Positions 16,100 through 16,135 of a stretch of 16,135 nt of DNA are shown here, piece by piece. The notes under the pieces are model-generated. The model was not told where the DNA came from, did not search any database, and saw nothing but the letters and a program-made list of their open reading frames with translations. Position 1 is the stretch's first letter. Every line of letters begins with the position of its first letter. A program made the position numbers and the translations under genes. Source of the DNA: Pseudomonadota bacterium (GTDB taxonomy: Bacteria; Pseudomonadota; Alphaproteobacteria; Caulobacterales; Caulobacteraceae); contig JAEXKM010000109.1 of NCBI GenBank assembly GCA_023445705.1, positions 1 to 16,135 of the forward strand, given 5' to 3'.

Positions 16100-16135
16100 A
16101 TGCGACTTACGAAGAAGGCCGCCGCGGTTGGAGCC
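16100..16135 (+). CDS. Start of an unidentified gene, cut by window edge
   Basis: Only 12 codons are visible: an ATG followed by residues RLTKKAAAVGA. The Lys-Lys pair followed by small hydrophobic residues would suit the start of a signal peptide, but the stretch is too short to decide. GAGG lies six bases before the ATG, and an EcfG-type promoter ends 38 bases upstream. These two signals are the main support for a real gene. The function is unknown. Confidence 0.5.
   Translation, partial: MRLTKKAAAVGA

Overview
The window is GC-rich DNA from an alphaproteobacterium, most likely a member of the Caulobacteraceae (Caulobacter or Phenylobacterium type). This rests on four things: codon use dominated by G and C in third positions; protein families typical of that group, such as a DUF6491-type secreted protein and a CHASE4 hybrid kinase; GTG and ATG starts with alphaproteobacterial spacing; and two sites that match the alphaproteobacterial EcfG/SigT stress promoter exactly. 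The assignment was made by eye without a database search. I see no mobile element, CRISPR array, tRNA or rRNA. The region looks like ordinary chromosome carrying mostly housekeeping and envelope genes.

Left part (1-3000): the start of uvrC (nucleotide excision repair, cut by the window edge) lies downstream of a FATP-type long-chain acyl-CoA synthetase, both on the minus strand. A HAD-family phosphatase runs the other way. Next (3000-6300) come an EcfG-type promoter, a single-pass membrane protein with a long Ala/Pro-rich tail, a clear intrinsic terminator, a CHASE4-HisKA-HATPase-REC hybrid histidine kinase, and a 70-residue two-helix membrane protein.

Middle (6300-9100): a minus-strand pair. 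thiC sits behind a TPP riboswitch, and 68 bases after it comes a pentapeptide-repeat protein that resembles the Qnr quinolone-resistance family. An 11-bp inverted repeat in the gap ends against the ribosome binding site of the second gene. From 9190 to 11343 on the plus strand are a small secreted protein and a translationally coupled pair: a D-cysteine desulfhydrase-like PLP enzyme and an aspartate/glutamate-type racemase. This pair looks like a D-amino-acid or sulfur-amino-acid module.

Right part (11340-16135): minus-strand genes encode a membrane-anchored zinc metallopeptidase, a small exported protein, an exported TPR protein and a DMT/EamA transporter. Plus-strand genes encode a MAPEG membrane protein and a patatin-like lipoprotein. 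The start codon of the patatin gene lies inside one arm of a perfect 12-bp inverted repeat. A second EcfG-type promoter precedes the first 12 codons of a gene that leaves the window.

The least ordinary signals are regulatory rather than new gene families: the two stress promoters, the start-codon-enclosing repeat, and the structured leader of the Qnr-like gene. I did not find a convincing undescribed multi-gene system.
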